DNA of 64,000 nt from Chitinophaga vietnamensis (GCF_902167635.1 NZ_CABHMS010000003.1:620001-684000), one strand, 5' to 3'; counted from the first letter of the stretch, positions 48,887 to 57,267 are shown. The notes: generated by a model not told the origin, from the sequence alone. A program made the numbers and translations.

Positions 48887-50245
48887 ATGTCTGGAACTTT
48901 CACCAAGCTGCGGAATGCTTACCAGCTGTTCAAGAGCATTGATTTCAAAATGCTGGCAAAACTCTCCGAAAAAGTAGACCTGCCCAAAGTGATGGAATCC
49001 GTTGCCCATATGGACGAGCAGCAATTGAACGGATTGATGAAGATGTTGAGCAGCAGAGGCAGCAAGAAGAAACTACCACCCATCGAAGGCGACTTTTACC
49101 AGCTGAGCGAAAAGCTGAGCCCGGAAGATCGCGCCCTGCAATTGAAGGTACGGGCCTTCATGGAAAAAGAGATACAACCTATTGTCAACGAATATTGGCT
49201 GAAAGCCGAATTCCCTTTTGAGATCATTCCCAAATTTCGTGAGCTGAACATCTGCGGAGTTACCTATGATGGCTATGGCTGTCCTAACCGCTCGTATCTC
49301 ATGGAAGGTATCATTGCCATGGAAATGGCCAGGGTAGATGCTTCCATCGCTACCTTCTTCGGTGTGCAGAGCGGCCTGGCCATGGGGGCTATCTATCTGC
49401 TGGGTTCACAGGCACAGAAAGATGAATGGCTGCCCCGCATGCAGCAGCTGCAAACGATCGGCGCATTCGGGCTAACAGAGCCGGAAGTAGGCTCCGGTAC
49501 CGCTGGCGGTCTAACTACTACGGCTAAACGTGAAGGCGATACCTGGATCATCAATGGTCAGAAGAAATGGATCGGCAATGCCACCTTTGCCGACGTGATC
49601 GTGATCTGGGCCAGGGACCTGGATGATAACCAGGTGAAAGGTTTCCTGTTGAGAAAAGATACGCCTGGTTTTTCTGTAGAGAAGATGCACGACAAGATGG
49701 CCCTGCGCATTGTGCAGAACGGGCTGATCACGATGAAAGATTGCCGTATCGCAGAATCCGACCGTTTGCAGCATGCCAACAATTTCAAAGATACTTCCCG
49801 CGTGCTGCGTATGACCCGCGCCAGCGTGGCCTGGGAGGCTGTAGGCTGCGCCCGCGGCGCTTATGAAAATGCATTGTCGTATACCCGTAACCGTAAGCAA
49901 TTCGGTAAGCCTATTGCTTCGTTCCAGTTGATACAGGGGCATCTGGTAGAAATGTTATCCAATCTCACCGCCATGCAAACCATGGTATACCGCCTCTCTG
50001 AAATACAGGACCAGGGCGGCCTGAAAGATGAACATGCTTCGCTGGCGAAAGTATTCTGCACCCTGCGCACCCGCGATGTGGTGAGCCGCGCCCGGGAAGT
50101 GATGGGCGGTAACGGCATCTTGCTGGAATACAATGTAGCCCGCTTTGTAGCCGATGCAGAAGCCATCTACTCATACGAAGGCACCAAAGAGATCAACTCC
50201 CTCATCGTGGGCCGCGCTATCACCGGCGCCAGCGCCTTCGTGTAA
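48887..50245 (+). CDS. Acyl-CoA dehydrogenase family protein (glutaryl-CoA-dehydrogenase-like)
   Basis: 452 residues. The core from about residue 77 (LSPEDRALQLKVRAFMEKEI) has the FAD-binding motifs AFGLTEPEVGSGTAGG and WIINGQKKWIGNA, the RKQFGKPIASFQLIQ block, EVMGGNGILLEYNVARF and YEGTKEINSLIVGRAITG with the Glu position typical of the glutaryl-CoA branch. About 65 extra N-terminal residues form a helical region (FTKLRNAYQLFKSIDFKML) absent from ordinary members. Oxidises an acyl-CoA in the cytoplasm and should pass electrons to EtfAB (encoded at 8958-10720). Confidence 0.9.
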   Translation: MSGTFTKLRNAYQLFKSIDFKMLAKLSEKVDLPKVMESVAHMDEQQLNGLMKMLSSRGSKKKLPPIEGDFYQLSEKLSPEDRALQLKVRAFMEKEIQPIVNEYWLKAEFPFEIIPKFRELNICGVTYDGYGCPNRSYLMEGIIAMEMARVDASIATFFGVQSGLAMGAIYLLGSQAQKDEWLPRMQQLQTIGAFGLTEPEVGSGTAGGLTTTAKREGDTWIINGQKKWIGNATFADVIVIWARDLDDNQVKGFLLRKDTPGFSVEKMHDKMALRIVQNGLITMKDCRIAESDRLQHANNFKDTSRVLRMTRASVAWEAVGCARGAYENALSYTRNRKQFGKPIASFQLIQGHLVEMLSNLTAMQTMVYRLSEIQDQGGLKDEHASLAKVFCTLRTRDVVSRAREVMGGNGILLEYNVARFVADAEAIYSYEGTKEINSLIVGRAITGASAFV

Positions 50246-50283
50246 TCGAAAATTATTCGCTATAATTTCTCTGTTCTTTTTTA

Positions 50284-50291
50284 TAGATTTG
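50284..50291 (+). promoter_or_regulatory. -7 box (TAGATTTG) of the GDSL hydrolase gene
   Basis: Exact TAnnTTTG match 20 bp upstream of the ATG at 50312; the -33 element is not convincing. Confidence 0.45.
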
Positions 50292-50311
50292 GTCCAGTCT
50301 AAATTTCCGTT

Positions 50312-51067
50312 ATGAAACACGCTGACCGTCGTAATTTTTTAAGGAATGTGTCCCTTGGAAGCCTTGCTGCCCTGGCCATTCCGGATATCGTATCGGCTGC
50401 ACTGCCTGCCGATAAATCTAAAAAGATCACCCTGAAAAAAGATTATACCATTCTTTTCCAGGGCGACTCTATCACCGATTCAGGCCGCAAGCGCGATGCG
50501 GACGGCTTCAATAATGGTGGCGCCATGGGCAATGGTTATCCCTTCCTGGCCGCTTCAGATATGCTTTGCTCCCTGGCCGATAAAAACCTGAAGATGTATA
50601 ACCGCGGCGTGAGCGGCAACAAAGTGTACCAGCTGGCAGAACGCTGGGATGCGGACTGTCTCGCTCTCAAGCCGGACGTGCTCAGCATCTTAATTGGTGT
50701 AAATGATTTCTGGCACACGCTTTCCGGTAAATATAACGGCACTGTCAAAACTTATCACGATGATTTCGACAAGCTGCTGGACCGCACGAAGCAACAGCTG
50801 CCGGATGTGCAGCTCATCATCGGCGAACCTTTTGCTGTAAAAGGCGTGCACGCCGTTGACGACAAATGGTATCCCACTTTCAACGACTACCGCGCTGCCG
50901 CCCGGGAAATGGCCAACAAGTACAAGGCCATCTTTATTCCCTACCAGGACGTTTTCGACAAAGCACAACAAACCGCTCCCGGCTCCTACTGGACCGGCGA
51001 CGGCGTACACCCCTCCATGGCTGGCGCCCGCCTGATGGCAGAGGCCTGGCTGAAGAGTGTGAAGTGA
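50312..51067 (+). CDS. SGNH/GDSL-type esterase
   Basis: 251 residues. N-terminus HADRRNFLRNVSLGSLAALA resembles a twin-arginine (Tat) signal, so probably exported folded. Block I FQGDSITDSG (Ser53), block II Gly in NRGVSGNKVYQL, block III GVNDFWH and block V DGVHPSMAG (Asp230, His233) are intact. Likely deacetylates carbohydrate or acts on acyl esters. Its downstream neighbour (51279), also a carboxylesterase-type hydrolase, is separated by palindrome H6. Confidence 0.9.
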   Translation: MKHADRRNFLRNVSLGSLAALAIPDIVSAALPADKSKKITLKKDYTILFQGDSITDSGRKRDADGFNNGGAMGNGYPFLAASDMLCSLADKNLKMYNRGVSGNKVYQLAERWDADCLALKPDVLSILIGVNDFWHTLSGKYNGTVKTYHDDFDKLLDRTKQQLPDVQLIIGEPFAVKGVHAVDDKWYPTFNDYRAAAREMANKYKAIFIPYQDVFDKAQQTAPGSYWTGDGVHPSMAGARLMAEAWLKSVK

Positions 51068-51073
51068 TTTACG

Positions 51074-51262
51074 CGAAGGTTGTCTTTGCTCAGGATTATT
51101 TTGATTAAAAGGATTACCATGATTTTTTTTGCAGGATCAATAAGGATTAAGAAAGGATTCGCGGAGATCTACCCGAAGATATCTTTTAATCCTTATTGAT
51201 CCTGCAAAAAAAATCATGGTAATCCTTTTAATCAAAATAATCCTGAGCAAAGACAACCTTCG
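51074..51262 (+). repeat. Giant palindrome H6 (77-bp perfect arms)
   Basis: Arms 51074-51150 and 51186-51262 are perfect reverse complements over 77 bp, 35-nt loop, starting 6 bp after the GDSL stop. Units of 9 nt: AATCATGGT, AATCCTTTT, AATCAAAAT, AATCCTGAG. Related to H2 but different at many positions, and each difference appears in both arms. Confidence 0.96.
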
Positions 51263-51278
51263 ATTATACCTAATTGAC

Positions 51279-52112
51279 ATGAAACACATAATCATCTTTT
51301 TAATGATACTTGGTATCTCTCCGCAGTTGCGGGCGCAGCAACATGAGAACATTTATCTGTGGCCGGGTAAGGGCCGCCAGGCGCCGGAGCTGTCGCCGGA
51401 TACCAGCCATCATGTAAGGCGGATCAAGGAAGTGAAAGACGCTTTCATGACCGTATATCCGTGTACCTTACCCGGGAAGAAAAAGGAAGCGGTAGTGGTA
51501 TGCCCCGGCGGAGGATACAATATACTGGCGATCGACCTGGAAGGAGAGGAGATTGCAGAATGGCTTAACGGTCTTGGCTATACGGCATTTGTGTTAAACT
51601 ACCGGGTGCCGCAGCAGCAAGCTGGCGCATTGGAAGATGTACAGCGTGCGATCCGCCTGGTGCGCCAGGGCGCCGCCAATTGGGGTATCGACCCGGAAAA
51701 GGTAGGACTGATCGGCTTTTCGGCCGGCGGGAGTTTGAGCGCACGCGCCGCTACCAGGTATAACGTTCAAGCCTATACGCCGGTGGATAAAGCGGATACG
51801 CTGTCGTGCAAGCCCGCCTTTGCCATGTTGATCTATCCCGCTTACCTCGACCAGGGCCCTGCTAATACTTTGACACCTGAATTAACTCTGAGCGCAGATA
51901 CACCGCCGATGTTCCTTTTTGCTACCAGCGATGATCCATATGGTAACAGCGCCCTGGTGATGGCTGCTGCGCTGCGTCGCGCGAAGGTGCCGGTGGAACT
52001 GCATTTCTATAACAGCGGTGGTCATGGTTATGGCCTGCGTGCAGGCAACAGCGCTGCGGCTGCATGGCCCTTGCTGGCGGCCAGCTGGTTGAAACAACTG
52101 CATCTTAAATAA
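51279..52112 (+). CDS. Alpha/beta hydrolase (BD-FAE/acetyl-esterase-like)
   Basis: 277 residues from the ATG at 51279 (MKHIIIFLMILGISPQLRAQ, a signal peptide); an upstream ATG lies inside palindrome H6 and is rejected. Oxyanion motif VVVCPGGGYNIL, nucleophile elbow GFSAGG (Ser148), acid around FATSDDPYG and histidine GGHGYG. This matches secreted carbohydrate acetyl-esterases of Bacteroidota. No xylan or pectin locus adjoins. Confidence 0.88.
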   Translation: MKHIIIFLMILGISPQLRAQQHENIYLWPGKGRQAPELSPDTSHHVRRIKEVKDAFMTVYPCTLPGKKKEAVVVCPGGGYNILAIDLEGEEIAEWLNGLGYTAFVLNYRVPQQQAGALEDVQRAIRLVRQGAANWGIDPEKVGLIGFSAGGSLSARAATRYNVQAYTPVDKADTLSCKPAFAMLIYPAYLDQGPANTLTPELTLSADTPPMFLFATSDDPYGNSALVMAAALRRAKVPVELHFYNSGGHGYGLRAGNSAAAAWPLLAASWLKQLHLK

Positions 52113-52216
52113 GAACAGATCAGCGTCATTTTACCACTGGTACCGCCATTCCGCCATCCATGCGGATCAGGGAAATTATAACAAATCATTATTTCCTTTT
52201 CGAGTAAATATTTCTA

Positions 52217-52224
52217 TAAATTTG
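52217..52224 (+). promoter_or_regulatory. -7 box (TAAATTTG) of the SPFH gene
   Basis: Exact TAnnTTTG match 35 bp before the ATG; no clear -33 TTTG at the usual spacing. Confidence 0.4.
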
Positions 52225-52259
52225 GCAGTGAAATTTAGCTATTCTTAAAATCTGTCATT

Positions 52260-53369
52260 ATGGGAATATTTGATAAACTCAGGAATGAATTTATTGACAT
52301 CATTGAATGGACCGACCCGTCCGCAGACACCATTGTGTGGAAGTTTCCCCGTTACCAGAATGAAATAAAAATGAATGCCAAGCTCACGGTACGTGAATCG
52401 CAGGTGGCAATTTTTATGAATGAAGGTAAGATCGCTGATGTATTTCAGCCTGGCATGTATACCCTCACCACGCAGAATATGCCCATCCTCACTACCTTAC
52501 AAGGATGGAAATATGGTTTCAATAGTCCTTTCAAAGCGGATGTGTTTTTTGTGAGCACCCGCCAGTTCACCAATCAGAAATGGGGTACCAAAAACCCGGT
52601 GATGCTGCGTGATGCAGAGTTTGGCCCCCTTCGCCTGCGCGCTTTCGGCAGCTATGCTTTCCGTGTGAAAGATGGCGCTACTTTCCTGAAAGAGATCGCC
52701 GCTACCAACCCGGAATATACCGTAGATGGTATCAATGAACAGCTGCGCAACCTCGCCGTATCGCGTGGTATGGACGCTATCGCGGAAGCGAAGATCCCGG
52801 TGCTGGACCTCGCCGCCAAATACGATGAAGTATCGGCGCTGATCACGGATAAGATACGTCCTGAATTTAATGAGCTGGGACTTGAACTGACCAAGTTCCT
52901 CATCGAAAATATTTCACTGCCGCCAGAAGTGGAAGCCGCGCTGGACAAGCGCAGCAGCATGGGCATCGTAGGCAACCTCGGTGCATATGCACAGTTCCAG
53001 GCGGCCAACGCCATGGAGAAGGCCGCCGAAAATCCCGGTGGTGGCGGTCTCGCAGCCGCGGGCCTCGGCGCCGGTATGGGCGCCGCCATGATGGGACAGG
53101 TAGGTAATGTATTTCAGAACAACCAGGTAACACCGAATGCCGGCGCCGGCGCACCGCCGCCTTTGCCCGTGGCAACGCCTTTCTACGTAGCCATTGATGG
53201 CAAACAGGCCGGCCCTTTTGATATGGATCAACTCCGCCAACTCGCTGCTGCCGGCAGTTTGCAAGGCACTACCCTGGTATGGAAAACCGGTATGCCCGCC
53301 TGGTCAGCCGCATCTACCGTACCCGAACTTGCACCAATACTCGCCACCATACCACCGCCATTAATTTAG
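52260..53369 (+). CDS. SPFH-domain protein with C-terminal GYF_2 domain (YdjI-like)
   Basis: 369 residues, no signal peptide or TM. Residues about 1-235 are the YdjI-type SPFH/virion-core domain (IIEWTDPSADTIVWKFPRYQNEIKMNAKLTVRESQVAIFMNEGKIADVF, LELTKFLIENISLPPEVEAALDKRSSMG). A Gly/Ala-rich spacer (about 255-305) leads to the GYF_2 module (FYVAIDGKQAGPFDMDQLRQLAAAG...LVWKTGMPAWSAA). In Bacillus the related YdjI works with PspA and the membrane proteins YdjG/YdjH at stressed membranes; here the next gene encodes a zinc-ribbon membrane protein, consistent with such a pair. Confidence 0.88.
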   Translation: MGIFDKLRNEFIDIIEWTDPSADTIVWKFPRYQNEIKMNAKLTVRESQVAIFMNEGKIADVFQPGMYTLTTQNMPILTTLQGWKYGFNSPFKADVFFVSTRQFTNQKWGTKNPVMLRDAEFGPLRLRAFGSYAFRVKDGATFLKEIAATNPEYTVDGINEQLRNLAVSRGMDAIAEAKIPVLDLAAKYDEVSALITDKIRPEFNELGLELTKFLIENISLPPEVEAALDKRSSMGIVGNLGAYAQFQAANAMEKAAENPGGGGLAAAGLGAGMGAAMMGQVGNVFQNNQVTPNAGAGAPPPLPVATPFYVAIDGKQAGPFDMDQLRQLAAAGSLQGTTLVWKTGMPAWSAASTVPELAPILATIPPPLI

Positions 53370-53575
53370 ATATTTGTTTATTTGATTATTTGGATATTGG
53401 ATTTAGGGATTTAAGAATTTAGGAATTTATGGATTTACGGATTTAAGAATTTATTGTCGATCCGTAAATCCCTAAATTCTTAAATCAATAAATTCCTAAA
53501 TTCTTAAATCCGTAAATCAAAAAATCCCTAAATCCAATATCCAAATAATCAAATAACCAAATAAAAAAATACCCA
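53370..53575 (+). repeat. Giant palindrome H7 (35-bp perfect outer stem, 8-nt phased)
   Basis: Outer stem 53378-53412 with 53522-53556 is perfect over 35 bp; the inner part is a run of 8-nt units (AAATCCGT, AAATCCCT, AAATTCTT, AAATCAAT, AAATTCCT) that can pair in more than one register because the two sides carry different unit numbers. Begins directly after the SPFH stop codon and ends 11 bp before the next start. Confidence 0.92.
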
Positions 53576-53586
53576 AATGTTCCCCT

Positions 53587-54717
53587 ATGTCTTTTGAGGA
53601 GAAAACCAGTGAGACGGTCAACTCACTAAAATGCCAGAACTGCGGAGCGCTGCTGCATTATGCGCCAGGTACGAACAGCCTGCGTTGTGAATATTGCGGT
53701 ACCGTTAATGTGATTGAAGATACTGCGCAAACACCCGCTGCCATTCATTCTTTTGATTACAATGAATTTATTCATGCAGAAGAGTCGCATACCAGCGCCA
53801 CGCAGGAAGCGGTAGTGGTGAAATGTACCAACTGTGGTGCGGCTACTACTTTGCCTCCTAACGTTACAGCAGATGCATGCCCTTTCTGCGCATCGCCGCT
53901 TGTAGTGGACCATGCGAAAACCACTACAATGTTGCAGCCGCACTATGTGCTTCCCTTTGTGGTGAAAGACAATGAAGCATTGCAGTACTTCCGCAGCTGG
54001 ATGAGCAAGCTCTGGTTTGCACCATCGGACCTCGTGAAGAAAGTGAAAGATGGTTCATCGCAACAGCTGAAGGGCGTGTATCTTCCGCATTGGAGCTATG
54101 ATACCAATACCAGCACCGATTATCGTGGGCAGCGCGGCGAATATTATTGGGTCACCGAAACATATGAAGAAGAAGTAGATGGCCGTACCGAAGTGCGTAC
54201 GCGCGAAGTGCGGCATACTGCCTGGTATCCTGCTGCCGGAACCGTGTTCAACCAGTTCCAGGATGTGTTGGTATCGGCGAGCCCTTCACTGCCGCAAAAG
54301 ATGGCGCAGGTAATTGAGCCCTGGAAGCTGGAACAGCTGAAAGCCTACGACGGCCGGTATCTCAGCGGTTTCCGGGCAGAGCTGTACCAAACGGATGCCA
54401 AGCAAGGCCTTACCATTGCTAAACGCAGGATGGACCCGGAGATTCGTTCAGAAATCTGCGGAGATATCGGCGGTGATGAACAAGTGATCGATGATTATGA
54501 TGTTGCTTATAATGATCTTGCCCTGAAATATCTGCTGCTGCCTGTGTGGATCAGCGCCTACAAGTATGATGGCAAAGTGTATCATTTCGTTGTCAATGCC
54601 AGCACCGGCGAAGTGGCCGGCGATCGCCCCTACAGCTGGATCAAGATCGCAGGCCTGGTGATTTCGATCATCCTGATTGTGGTGTTATTGTACCAGTTAT
54701 TTGCCCATCAACATTAG
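53587..54717 (+). CDS. Zinc-ribbon membrane protein (YdjG-like), partner of the SPFH protein
   Basis: 376 residues. Two zinc ribbons: C16-C19...C34-C37 (CQNCG, CEYCG) and C80-C83...C98-C101 (CTNCG, CPFC). The middle (about 115-345) is a beta-rich domain with LKGVYLPHWSYDTNTSTDYRGQRG, and one C-terminal transmembrane helix (WIKIAGLVISIILIVVLLY) ends the protein. This layout matches membrane-anchored zinc-ribbon proteins encoded with SPFH proteins. No pspA gene is nearby. Confidence 0.85.
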   Translation: MSFEEKTSETVNSLKCQNCGALLHYAPGTNSLRCEYCGTVNVIEDTAQTPAAIHSFDYNEFIHAEESHTSATQEAVVVKCTNCGAATTLPPNVTADACPFCASPLVVDHAKTTTMLQPHYVLPFVVKDNEALQYFRSWMSKLWFAPSDLVKKVKDGSSQQLKGVYLPHWSYDTNTSTDYRGQRGEYYWVTETYEEEVDGRTEVRTREVRHTAWYPAAGTVFNQFQDVLVSASPSLPQKMAQVIEPWKLEQLKAYDGRYLSGFRAELYQTDAKQGLTIAKRRMDPEIRSEICGDIGGDEQVIDDYDVAYNDLALKYLLLPVWISAYKYDGKVYHFVVNASTGEVAGDRPYSWIKIAGLVISIILIVVLLYQLFAHQH

Positions 54718-54720
54718 TCA

Positions 54721-54890
54721 GAACCAGGATTAAACGGATTGATAAGATTTTCCTGATTTAACGAGAAGATTAACAGTGGCGGATTTACGCGAAGAAGCCC
54801 TTGAAGCGCTCAAAGCGCTTCAAGGGCTTGAACCTTGTTGATCTTCGCGTTAAATCAGGAAAATCTTATCAATCCGTTTAATCTTGGTTC
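54721..54890 (+). repeat. Giant palindrome H8 (55-bp arms, shared core)
   Basis: Arms 54721-54775 and 54836-54890 pair at 52 of 55 positions, starting 3 bp after the stop codon. The centre carries the same 33-bp hairpin as H2 (54796-54828: stem AGCCCTTGAAGCGCT, loop CAA). Outer arm units of 9 nt: AATCAGGAA, AATCTTATC, AATCCGTTT, AATCTTGGT. Confidence 0.95.
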
Positions 54891-54937
54891 TCTTTTTGTG
54901 GTCCATCCCTGTATTCATCACCCAAAAAATTTTAACC

Positions 54938-55507
54938 ATGAAAAACCGTATTTCGCTTACTGCTGGCTGTTTGGGCCTGCTATTAACCATCTCTTGCGGT
55001 AATGCGCCGAAGCGTCATGAAGCCACAGACAGTGCGCAAAAGATCAATGAAGTGGTGAAGCCGGTGGATGAAAAATCGTCGGGCTTTGCGGTGGAAGCTG
55101 CTAATGGCGGTATGATGGAAGTAGCCATGGGTACGCTTGCACAGGAGAAAGCGCAGAACAAGCGCGTGAAGGATTTTGGTATTATGATGGTCAATGACCA
55201 CTCCAAGGCAAATGATGAACTGAAAGAGCTCGCCGGCCACAAAGGTATTACCCTGCCTGCTTCCGTTGATCCTGCTGAGCAGAAACATATCGATGAATTA
55301 AGTAAGAAAACGGGAAAGGATTTCGATAAAGCTTATATCGATATGATGGTAGATGATCATAATAAAGATGTGAAAGCCTTTGAAGATGCGGCGGGCAACT
55401 TGCCGGATATGGACGTGAAAGCCTTTGCCAGCAAGACTTTACCGGTATTGAAAGTGCACCAGGATTCCGCGAAGGCGATCAAGGAAGCGTTGAAGAAAAT
55501 GAAATAG
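54938..55507 (+). CDS. DUF4142 lipoprotein
   Basis: 189 residues from the ATG at 54938. Lipoprotein signal with lipobox LLTISC-G. The rest is the four-helix DUF4142 domain: GGMMEVAMGTLAQEKAQNKRVKDFGIMMVNDHSKANDELK and DKAYIDMMVDDHNKDVKAFEDAAGN are the conserved paired helices with HSKAN and DH(N)K motifs. Such ferritin-like bundle proteins are found at the envelope; function unknown. Its stop lies 4 bp from the stop of the convergent transporter gene. Confidence 0.85.
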   Translation: MKNRISLTAGCLGLLLTISCGNAPKRHEATDSAQKINEVVKPVDEKSSGFAVEAANGGMMEVAMGTLAQEKAQNKRVKDFGIMMVNDHSKANDELKELAGHKGITLPASVDPAEQKHIDELSKKTGKDFDKAYIDMMVDDHNKDVKAFEDAAGNLPDMDVKAFASKTLPVLKVHQDSAKAIKEALKKMK

Positions 55508-55511
55508 CCGT

Positions 55512-55922
55512 TTAGTGCGGGAGCTTTTCTTTGATGGCGCCATATACCCATGTGCCGGCGATAGCACTCAGCAAAGTAATGACTACGATGGTGAAGCCAC
55601 TGCCGATCTGTGCGAACAGCGGTCCGGGGCAAGCCCCGGTGATGGCCCATCCCAGGCCAAAGATCAGTCCGCCGAATACCTGGCCTTTGCTGAATGTTTT
55701 AGGCGCAATGCTGATTGGTTCCCCGCCAAAAGTTTTGATGCGGAACCGCTTGATGACCTGCACGGAAATGATGCCGGTGATCACCGCTGTACCAATCACG
55801 CCGTACATATGGAAGGAGCTAAGTTGGAACATCTCCTGTATTCTGAACCAGCTGATTACTTGTGATTTGACCAGTATGATACCGAAGAAAACGCCTGCCA
55901 GCAAGTATTTGAAGTTTTTCAT
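55512..55922 (-). CDS. YeeE/YedE-type sulfur transporter, small half (DUF6691)
   Basis: 136 residues from the ATG at 55922 ([20 protein letters not shown]). Four helices; the conserved ending [19 protein letters not shown] corresponds to the second half of YeeE proteins with its cysteine. It follows the larger half by 5 bp. Together the two proteins make up the transporter that in E. coli is a single chain importing thiosulfate. Confidence 0.85.
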   Translation of the reverse strand: MKNFKYLLAGVFFGIILVKSQVISWFRIQEMFQLSSFHMYGVIGTAVITGIISVQVIKRFRIKTFGGEPISIAPKTFSKGQVFGGLIFGLGWAITGACPGPLFAQIGSGFTIVVITLLSAIAGTWVYGAIKEKLPH

Positions 55923-55927
55923 GAAGA

Positions 55928-56503
55928 TCAGTTGAAGCATTTGAACAAGAATGGCAGGATAACATTGGCGCAGAGAAATCCGCCTGCCAGAAAACAAATA
56001 GTAGCTACCAGCGAGGGCCATTGCAGGTTGGAAAGGCCCATGATGGAATGCCCTGAGGTGCATCCGCCGGCATAGCGGGTGCCAAAGCCCACCAGGAAAC
56101 CGCCAATTACAAAGAACACCAGTCCTTTCCACGTAAAGAGATTTGCCCAGCTGAATATTTCGGGTGGCAGCAATGCGCTGTAGTCGTGCACGCCATAGGC
56201 GGCGAGGCGCTGTTGTGTGGCGGCGGCTACCTGCACTGGTTCGGGATCACGCAGCAGTGTGCCCGCGATCAGGCCACCGATCGCGATGCCGGCAACAAAG
56301 AAGAGGTTCCAGGATTCTTTCTTCCAGTCGTAACGGAAGAAAGATACCTGGCCTGGAAAGCAGGCGGCACAGATATGGCGCAAAGAGGAAGAGATACCAA
56401 ATGCCTTGTTGCCCAGCAGGAGTAGCAGGGGCACGGTGAGGCCAATCAGAAAACCTGCAACAGCCCAATGCCAGGGCTGTTGCAGGAAAGAAAGTATTTG
56501 CAT
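55928..56503 (-). CDS. YeeE/YedE-type sulfur transporter, large half
   Basis: 191 residues, about five to six transmembrane helices, with the cysteine motifs [13 protein letters not shown] and [21 protein letters not shown] that relay thiosulfate in YeeE. Split-gene organisation (two halves) is common in proteobacterial and Bacteroidota homologues. Substrate could be thiosulfate or another sulfur species; the neighbouring thiol-handling genes fit sulfur metabolism. Confidence 0.88.
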   Translation of the reverse strand: MQILSFLQQPWHWAVAGFLIGLTVPLLLLLGNKAFGISSSLRHICAACFPGQVSFFRYDWKKESWNLFFVAGIAIGGLIAGTLLRDPEPVQVAAATQQRLAAYGVHDYSALLPPEIFSWANLFTWKGLVFFVIGGFLVGFGTRYAGGCTSGHSIMGLSNLQWPSLVATICFLAGGFLCANVILPFLFKCFN

Positions 56504-56521
56504 ATAAAAATGTTATCGGTA

Positions 56522-56812
56522 TTAATGATCTGCGGGCGTGTGCAACAAATCGTTGTACTCCGGGTGCCTTTTCATATAGGCGTGCACATAGGGACACAAG
56601 GGCTTCACACGGAGGTGGTTGGCGCGTGCATATTCCAGCACGTACTTGGCCATCGCAGAGGCGATGCCTCTGCCTTCCAGCTCCTGCGGCACTTCGGTAT
56701 GCACATAAGCGATACCGCCGGGAAAGAGGCTGTAAACGATAAAGGCAGTGTGGCCGTCGACAGTGGTTTCAAACTGATGTTTGGCCGTGTTCTGATGGAT
56801 ATCGAGTTCCAT
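56522..56812 (-). CDS. YjdJ-type GNAT N-acetyltransferase
   Basis: 96 residues, the compact acetyltransferase form: AFIVYSLFPGGIAYVHTEVPQELEGRGIASAMAKYVLEYARANHLRVKPLCPYVHAYMKRHPEYNDLL. The R/QxxGxG/A acetyl-CoA loop (EGRGIAS) and the YMKRHPEY ending are family hallmarks. Acceptor substrate unknown. Nine bp from the CDGSH gene; part of the same minus-strand gene run. Confidence 0.88.
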   Translation of the reverse strand: MELDIHQNTAKHQFETTVDGHTAFIVYSLFPGGIAYVHTEVPQELEGRGIASAMAKYVLEYARANHLRVKPLCPYVHAYMKRHPEYNDLLHTPADH

Positions 56813-56821
56813 ATGTGGTAG

Positions 56822-57265
56822 TTAAGGTTTGTCTTTGAATTGGATGCGGGTATGTGAGCCGTCGCAATAAGGCTTGTTGCCGGAGGCGCCACAGCGGCAG
56901 AAGGCGGTCACTTTATTTTTATGTGTTTCATGGCCATCGGCATCTTTCACCACGATATTGCCATACACCAGCAAAGGGCCGTTGGGCAAGGGTTCTACGA
57001 TGCTTTCGGCAGTGATCTGCGGAGCGGCGCCGCCTTCGGCTGCTACTTCCGCATTCAGGTAATAGGAGAGTGCGCCGGAAGGGCAATCCTTTACTTGCTG
57101 GATGATTCGTTCAGTGGAAGCGCCTTCGATATTGATCCAGGGTTTGTTATTAGGATCAAATACGGCCGGCAGGTTACTGAAGCAGACCTTGGAATGCACG
57201 CACACATTGGGTTTCCACACCACGGTCACTTCTCCGTTACTGTATTTTTTCGTGATATCTTTCAT
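56822..57265 (-). CDS. Iron-sulfur protein: divergent [4Fe-4S] domain fused to CDGSH domain
   Basis: 147 residues. N-terminal Fer4_19 part with C22, C28 and C61 (VCVHSKVCFS; DCPSGAL), and a C-terminal CDGSH zinc-finger-like [2Fe-2S] part with C123, C125, C134 and H138 (FCRCGASGNKPYCDGSH), all ligands present. The fusion is known from several bacteria; role in redox or iron-sulfur transfer unclear. The gene is 2 bp from the OsmC gene. Confidence 0.92.
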   Translation of the reverse strand: MKDITKKYSNGEVTVVWKPNVCVHSKVCFSNLPAVFDPNNKPWINIEGASTERIIQQVKDCPSGALSYYLNAEVAAEGGAAPQITAESIVEPLPNGPLLVYGNIVVKDADGHETHKNKVTAFCRCGASGNKPYCDGSHTRIQFKDKP

Positions 57266-57267
57266 GA

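Noticed and set aside
53370-53575. Repeat region as a CRISPR array
   Set aside because: Units are 8 nt, degenerate, palindromic as a whole and without spacers of constant length; no cas genes nearby.
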